A stretch of 64,000 nucleotides of DNA from Lunularia cruciata (taxonomy: Eukaryota; Streptophyta; Marchantiopsida; Lunulariales; Lunulariaceae), in NCBI GenBank assembly GCA_948567375.1, contig OX419755.1:51354291-51418290 (forward strand), in the 5' to 3' direction. Below the pieces are notes generated by a model. That model was not told the DNA's origin and did not search any database. It saw only the letters and a list, made by a program, of their open reading frames with translations. Shown here piece after piece: positions 57,501-64,000 of the stretch (position 1 is its first letter; each line of letters opens with the position of its first letter). The translations under genes and the position numbers were made by a program.

Positions 57501-60500
57501 ATGTCGGTCGGCATTTCAGATAACTGCCCATCTGACACACCCAAGAAGAGAAAGTTTCCTGATACAGATGTCGATCCCGACACGATGAAGCGCTCTGGCA
57601 TCGACCATAATCTTCTCTGCCGAGTCTCCTCAAGAACTAGGCAACGTGTGGAGATCAGCTCCACATCAGACAATGTTGCAACTTGCCGAAAGATTGTACC
57701 TGGGATTGATGTCTGTGAAGTTGCTGAAACGGAATGTTGCAAGGATGTTGCTGTCGAGCAAGATGTAGAGGAAAGTATTGAGCCTTGTATGACGAAGCGT
57801 GATTCAAATGTCGAGGTTGAAGGGATTGGTGTTTCTGAGGAACTTCAGGACCCGGGTTGCTCACAGTATGAACAACGGCAATGGGAACTTGAAATCGCAG
57901 ACGGAGGATCATCTCGTGAGGATGGAACAACATCGCAGAATGATGTCTTCGTACTGGAAGAGTCTCACGAAACCAATTTTAGATGTTCATCTCCACCTCC
58001 TTGCACGTCTTACCTCGTCGAACCGCCTCTGTGTGATTCCCCCGGATGGCTATCACCACCGGATGAGGGAGCTAGTCCTGGATCTCTAGAGACGCCTGAT
58101 GCCTGCATCAATCTGCTAACGTGCGAGCAACTTTTAGACGAAGACGATTCAGAGTACTACGAGTCCTCTAAGCTTCCGGTACTGATCAAGGTACATTTTG
58201 ACGCGTAGATTTACAGCGGACTTTTACTTACATTATCTGGTCGATCCATAACCGACCAGATTTGCCTGGTCCAGGAATTCAACTCTCTAAGTTCGTGTGA
58301 GAATGATTGAACTGATCAAACATGACTTGGTTGCAAACCACTCGTGTGTCAGATGAAGTTGGGAGGAGCGAACTGTGACAAATGGCCACCTCCAAGTCTA
58401 CCTCCAATTCGCTTGAAGCTTCCCTCTGGTCGAGCAAGTAAATACCTGAAAACCCCTCTTCATGTTTTTGGTCTTATTTTGGATGAATTGTAACGTTTCT
58501 ATAATATGCCTGCTTTAGAAATCGGCTTACATCAAATTCAAGCACAGGGGTTCCTGGGGTTAGCCACTTCGAATGGACAGTGTAAAGAAAGCTGACTAGA
58601 AGGAAGTTTAGTGAAACGAACAAGGGAATTACCGCACCACACTGACTGCTTGTCAGACAATAATTACCAGATTATGTGGACTAAACCTATTGGTAATATG
58701 ACGGGATAGTACAGAATGTAAGCGATAACTTGTACTCGAGTTGTTTTGAGGACACTTCACTACTATTTCCACCATCTTCGCTGCTTCCTGGTATACACAC
58801 GTGCCTAGCGAGCAATGAAAGCCCATTAGTGGTATCACTCGGTTCATCTCACACGAAAATTGGGTGATCAGTTAGTGTCAATGCCAACTGCCCCTTCTAC
58901 TTGAACATCTGACAGTTGTTTTGACATATCAGGACACCAGGCCAACGGATTTACCCTGTTCAAGGACAAGTCGAGTCGAGACTGGAAATATTTGGATAAG
59001 AGGGATACGGAGCGGAAAGTAAGAGCCAGTACCGAGACCTCGTCTCCCAATTCTTCTGACGAAGACATAGGTGACAACATTCCGGACGGGGAACCTGTCA
59101 CTACAAATGGTCCGCGCGATGAGCGGTCTATGCAGAAACTGTCCTTGGTTCTATCACCAACATCACCTTCGCCCCCAACACCGGCAAGTAATAGTAACAC
59201 AATAGAGAATAGTGTGAGCCCAAAAGATATCGTGCTGACGTCAACATCAAGATTTTCCAAAGGTATTCTTAAGAACAGCAGCTCACAGCCTCCACAAGCA
59301 TCACCGAAGTGCAAAGAATGTATTGAGCTGCGCTTCCAAGCCAGAACTGCTTCCGATTTTGTTGCTAGTCAAATGAAAACTTTCGGGGAGGTTGCTGGAC
59401 GGTTGACCAAAGAGATCCAAGAACTTCGATCCATTTTAGAATGGCAAGGCTCGGATCGTGACGTGTCCCAAGATGAACGGATCACAAACAAGGTATTTCT
59501 GCCCTTTTCCGATAGAATACCATAATCATTTCTGCGCGTGGTGCATGTACCGGAAGTCCATATGATTCGCAATTAGTCTTTTCCATCCATACCATGCACG
59601 CCCCTCAGCTGCTTTTCTGCAAGGCTCCTAGTTTCAAGATTGTCCGAAGTGACAAGGCCCTAGCGACAGGATAAACTCAGAACAAAACTGCTGGATTTTG
59701 CTTGTTTGGTTCTTTTATTCTGTGTATCCCGTGAGTTATGACTATAACCCGTGAGCTAGAACATCTATAAAACAACTCCCACTTAGACATCTCCACCTCT
59801 CACGTATTTGGGAATCTTGACTGAAGAGTACTTAGGAGAAGTATGAAAATAACACGTCTAATAATATTTAGTGAGAACAACTGTAAATTCTCTCCGAGCC
59901 ATTTACTTCCAAATTTCGCCTGAAACGCACGAGCACTATCATGCTGGATGAAGCTTATGTAATAATCTAGATTGTAAGTATCATGGGGTCCGACGTTCTA
60001 TAGATATAACTAACCACGTGCATGTTGCATGTCGGGACTTAGCAGCCATCATTTTAACCACAGAAAAGCAGTGTATTTGATTCCGAAGACTCATGCCTGC
60101 AGGTCAAGGCCATTTCCCGGTCGAGAGACGTTGAGCAATCTGCTGAGAAGAATCTTACTATGTTGTTACGGGACTGCAAACGGTTCTGTAAACTCACTGT
60201 ACGTACTTGTTCATTGGTTACTTCCATAAAAGCCCGTGGTTTGTGCAATTGCGACCTTGTCTTTAGCATTCAAACTTGTGAACAAGTTGGCCTCGAAAGT
60301 TGCATTCGACAGATCTACGCTGATAGATTCATGTTGCGTGTTTGTGTGCGACGTTCAATGTCCCTGACTCATCTATCTTGTTACGTGTCATGATTAGGCA
60401 AAACGTCCACGCAGAATTGTTTTTGCTGACGAAGCTGGCAAGACGCTATGCCATGTGAAGACGTTCGAGAGTCCTCCCGCGCTGGCGAGGCCCCTTTGGG

Positions 60501-60511
60501 ATATTCTGTAG
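54537..60511 (+). CDS. Large probably nuclear plant protein with conserved C-terminal module, 4 exons, 1471 aa
   Basis: Exons 54537-58190, 58941-59492, 60103-60198 and 60398-60511, all phase 0 with GT-AG borders. The first exon carries 1218 acidic, Ser-rich codons with basic patches resembling nuclear signals (residues 120-130, and PKKRKF further on). It also has two Arg-rich motifs (RRSRRKSKRLE, LRRSARIGERSGR) and a helical segment around 226-288. The last three exons carry the recognisable part: KGILKN at about 1325-1330, a CxxC pair at 1342/1345, a helical stretch ending LRSILEW, then DCKRFCKL from the 96-nt exon 3, and RRIVFADEAGKTLCHVK from exon 4. I recall this series (GILK, Cys pair, helix, C-RFCK, FADEAG-LC-VK) from uncharacterised angiosperm proteins but cannot name the family. 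An in-frame TGA at 54465 precedes the ATG, supporting this start. No enzymatic function is claimed. Confidence 0.85.
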
Positions 60512-62104
60512 GGAAAAGAATGAGACTCCAGCATTGCTAGGAATTGCCTGTATACCTCTCTCCAGTTGAGACGTTCTTGGATACGTTACCCGTACACAAA
60601 GATTTCACGGATGAGGACATTACCCAATCTGTGACAGTTCTTGTATATCCAGTTGTAAGATTATGAAATACAATACTGGTGTCCATTGTCCTCGGACAGG
60701 ATAAGCCATCAACTTGTCACCAGTGCATGTTTCTCTTCCAATGACGTTCAAAGATTAAGAATATGTCGGGATGTTTGTACGTGACATTCTGGAAGTATTC
60801 GTTCCATGCAACCATTGTTCTCGCCAAGCGTTTGATATTTAACTTCTTATAGTTGTAGCCTATTGTCAGATGCATCCAGGTTGCGATTTAAAGTGAAATT
60901 GTTTCATTTGAAAACCCATATAACCAGCATTTTATGGTAGATTCGTAAAACAGCACGATTTTCATAATAGATGCAACTTTGACCTGCAATTGAATATTCA
61001 TTTAATTCTGTTTCACCATTGCAGTATTTTACTTTATTCACCTTCTGCTCAAACTAAACACTAAATACTTCAAATGTTTGTTCTAAGTAATCATTCCACT
61101 CAAAAGTTACAAAAACTACCAAAACTAACTAATTTTCACAATTGCTTCCACCAGATTCTCAAATACAAAGTAACTTTACTAAAAAAAACATTACTATGGG
61201 TCTGTAACTACTACTAACTCAGATCTGAGTGGTCCTACTTCACTAATTGGTACTATGGTACCCACATTTATTGTTTTTGATGCGTTTTAAAGGAGAACTG
61301 CATTGTTAAAGCCATTGCTAAATGTGGAAGAAATAAGAAGAATCTTGTGTTTGGCATAGACTCAAAGTTGACCTCGGATCAGAGTCCAAAGGACTCCGGT
61401 CAGATGAATGTAAGTAAGGATCCCAAGACAAGGACTTTGTATTGGGATGCACAACCTGATCCGAAGAACCTATAACAACTTTTCCTTGGGTCTAGCCAAT
61501 CAAGAAACTATGGGTAAAGAAAGCGACTACCTTGGGATCAAAATGACATTGAGAGTGATAGAAAACAAACATGCACAATTAACATGTCAATTGAAGATCA
61601 ACTAAAGAATGACTGATCAATGAAAGACTATATGATTGAGACTTCATTGAGGGAATTCTGAAATGTCACAACGATATTCCATGCCTCTCAATAGTTGTCT
61701 CGAAGGAGTTAGAATCTTAGTTTTTGGTGAGGGATTGATCTTTCAGAGATTGAGTGTAAGGAAGCATATGATGGCACCAAAGGGAAGTAAATAGAGTTTG
61801 GTGAGGTGTCTTGCAATTCATTGATTAGATTAGCAAGGATTGAAGTCTTGAACAGACTTTGCATCACCTTTTTGGCACAAAATTGGAATTTGAGCTTTCT
61901 AGGGTTCATGGTAGAAATTACTACCAACAATTGCTGAGACGGTCCCAAGAAAAAAGGGAAGAGGGGAAATTTGGCCAAATGAACTGAGTTGGATTGGAGA
62001 TTAGTCTTGGGGAGAGAAGCGGGAGAAGTAGGAGGATTCACCTTCTAGAGGAAGTATAATTCTTCAAAAGAAATTGCCAAGGTGAAGAATTCTTTCATTA
62101 GACC
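60512..62104. other. 3' flank of the 1471-aa gene, then AT-rich repeat DNA
   Basis: The first 300-400 bases are the likely 3' untranslated region and downstream flank. From about 60900 the sequence is AT-rich and, from about 61300, has the texture of the decayed repeat-borne ORF that follows. No gene is called. Confidence 0.4.
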
Positions 62105-62480
62105 TTGCACAAGAATGGGTACAAGGTGGATAGTTATAGAGACCCAATACAAAGGGAGATTGTTAGCGCAATGATGGCTGTGTTTAAGCTAAAGCAAACC
62201 ACCTATGTAACAATGCAACAGGCGGTGTTCTTTCACCAGATGTTAGCAAGAGAGGTGGTAGATTGGGCAAGGTGTTTGCACCAACGCATGGGTCAGATGA
62301 TTACCAATTGGAGCATGGATATGCTACTCCATTACTTTGTATCCTTTGCAGCCCACTTCTACTTTGGTTAAACTTACTCAGCTTGGAGGAGAAAGGAAGG
62401 ATAGTGTCCCACTTTCACCCCGATTTAAGAAGAGAAGCGGATAGAGATGAGCAGTATTACATCAAGAAAATTTGAGAAGG
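62105..62480 (+). other. Unidentified coding-like segment of a repeat-borne ORF
   Basis: A frame of 88 codons (first ATG 62174, YRDPIQRE just upstream) followed by an overlapping frame to 62475. It has the look of a real protein (REVVDWARCLHQRMGQM) but I do not recognise the family. AT-rich composition and the neighbouring broken frames point to a repeat rather than a host gene. Confidence 0.35.
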
Positions 62481-62517
62481 TGATGACCACAACCTCAAGA
62501 GCGGGAAAGAGAGAATA

Positions 62518-63030
62518 GTGTCAATGGACATCCCCATGCCAAGAAAGAGAAGTAGACCCAAAGGACAAATATTGCCAATACAGCCACAGAGGACTAGAAG
62601 GCTGAATCCAAAGCCAACGCTTGTAGTAGTGAAGGACCTATCTTCGGAGGAAGAATCAAAAGGAGAAACCAAGTTAAAGTGTGAAGACTTGAGAGTAGAA
62701 GAAGAGCTCACTCTACAAAGTGGGGATTCTAGCAGCAAGAGTGATGGAGAACCCAAAGTTCAGCAATTGGTGGAAGAGGTTGTTGGAGAAGAAGAAAGGG
62801 AGTTCCGCAAGGCAATTGACCGCATGGAGGGACGAGACAAGCCTTGTTTGGAGTTACTTGCAGTTGAGTTAGAAGACAAACAAGCAACAAAGGCTGCCTT
62901 GGTATTTCCAAGGGCAGCAAGATCAAAGAGAAGTGCACCAATTGTAGCTGCAAAGTCGAGCAAAGTTGAAGAAGAAGGAGAAAGCTCAGATGGAGTAATG
63001 TTGAAAGTACAAAGATTTCATCTTTGGTAA
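62518..63030 (+). other. Unidentified charged reading frame, about 168 aa
   Basis: First ATG at 62524. The frame is rich in Glu, Lys, Arg and Ser (PRKRSRPKGQ near the start, then long acidic stretches such as EEVVGEEEREF). It follows the 62105 segment on the same strand and precedes a coiled-coil stretch, and the three may be parts of one ancestral ORF. No known domain is visible and no function is proposed. Confidence 0.4.
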
Positions 63031-63129
63031 AGCACCAGCCAAAGAAGTGCCAACCCAAGAGGAAAACTGGAAGATGATGAAGGAAGATATGCCAAAGTCA
63101 AATATCTATCAAAGATCATTGGTCCTTTC

Positions 63130-63990
63130 TTGGTGCAGCTATAGAGAATGAAAGTGGAGTTGAAGAAGGATCATCTTGAGGTAAGGGATGAGTGGGAAGT
63201 AGTGAAGTACTTGAGTAAAGAAACCTTGCAGTTGAGAAGTAAGCTAACTTGAGGAGAGAAGGAAGTTGAAGAACTTTAGGTTGAGGCAGTTCTTCAAAAG
63301 AAGAGTTTTGATACCTTGCAGGAGAACTTCTTGAAGCACAGTGAAGAATTGAAGGAGTAGAAGGCATTTTTCAAGAAGATGAAGAGTGAAGCTGCTAGTG
63401 CAATGGTAAAAATCATACACTCAAAGGCAATTGCATCAATAATGGAGCAAGAGTTGGAGAGTCTTAGAAGGAGTGCAACAGAGAAGGATCAAGCCTGGCA
63501 ATGAGAGTTGACTGTTAGACATTGGGAGGAAGATAGATTGCGGGGTTTGATCGGAAGTATAGAAGTTGAACTAGTCCAAGACATGGAAGAGAAGGAAGCA
63601 TTGAAGGCAGAATTTGAGGAGGAGTTGATGATGTACTAGAATGAGTTGGAAGTAGAGAGAAGGAAGGAGAAGATAGTTACAAGTATGGAGTCAGATTCAA
63701 TAAGAGCAGTCATGGTGGAGTTGAAGGTGATGTTGAGTACTGATGCCAAGGTTAAGTTGGAAGAGGCAAGATTGCACAAATTGAAAGTGTTGGTGTAGGA
63801 GACAAGGAAGAGGAAGGCAAAGGATATTGACTTGAACAATCTTCTAATTTGCATGAGAGATTGTGTAGATAAGAAGATGTTGGAGGTAGGAGACAATGTA
63901 AGTCTCATACTAGATCTTGTAAGATCAAATTTGGATAAATTTTGTAGTGAGGTGAATAAGAAGTCCAAATTCATAGAAGTAGGAGTGTAA
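63130..63990 (+). other. Interrupted coiled-coil-like coding stretch to the window edge
   Basis: Plus-strand reading gives heptad-like Glu/Lys/Leu-rich sequence (for instance MEQELESLRRS near 63441, LKAEFEEELM near 63600, VKLEEARLHKLK near 63750) broken several times. It probably continues the charged frame to its left. It is a decayed remnant of an unrecognised protein; whether from a mobile element or a host gene family cannot be told here. Confidence 0.4.
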
Positions 63991-64000
63991 GTATCTTCAA

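Noticed and set aside
1-64000. CRISPR arrays, rRNA or tRNA genes
   Set aside because: No regularly spaced short repeats with unique spacers and no rRNA or tRNA-like sequence was recognised. The tRNA-like match at 25464 is a primer-binding site.

Overview
The window reads as nuclear DNA of a land plant. Two gene-bearing flanks of near-50% GC enclose about 45 kb of AT-rich, repeat-packed DNA. Plant character comes from a complete GT-AG split PIGW gene with plant-like residues, from methionine-salvage enzymes including a plant/bacterial-type methylthioribose kinase, and from Helitron, Ty3/gypsy chromovirus, PIF/Harbinger and retroelement relics. Introns of about 120-750 bp and an intronless enzyme gene would fit a bryophyte, but this is only an impression and the species is not identified.

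Layout. 1-5000: AT-rich, no recognisable gene, several short tandem duplications. 5000-9000: a single-exon 810-aa gene that fuses methylthioribose-1-phosphate isomerase (N-terminal) to methylthioribose kinase (C-terminal), the most notable gene here. 10893-16179: PIGW/GWT1, the GPI-anchor inositol acyltransferase, which I resolved into 16 exons giving 493 aa. 16180-21370: AT-rich intergenic DNA with diverged repeats. 21374-37590: a minus-strand Helitron (Rep/helicase) relic split by a 12.4-kb block of Ty3/gypsy chromovirus fossils that carries one 5-bp target duplication (AATAG) at its two outer edges; the block itself contains four LTRs and at least two partial or complete interiors. 37600-49100: further relics (a short reverse solo LTR, a retroelement 3'-end fragment, a PIF/Harbinger transposase with an apparent intron, a degenerate minisatellite). 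49100-54440: transition back to genic DNA. 54537-60511: a four-exon gene for a 1471-aa probably nuclear protein with a conserved plant C-terminal module split over the last three exons. 60512-64000: AT-rich, ending in a decayed charged coiled-coil reading frame of unknown origin that runs toward the window edge.

How the genes work together. The fused enzyme would run two consecutive steps of the methionine (Yang) cycle in the cytosol: methylthioribose to methylthioribose-1-phosphate (kinase half) to methylthioribulose-1-phosphate (isomerase half). PIGW acts in the ER membrane on GlcN-PI. The 1471-aa protein is of unknown function. I see no operon-like or pathway link between the three host genes. 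All intron-exon calls were made by eye from splice signals, phase and family similarity; no alignment was run.
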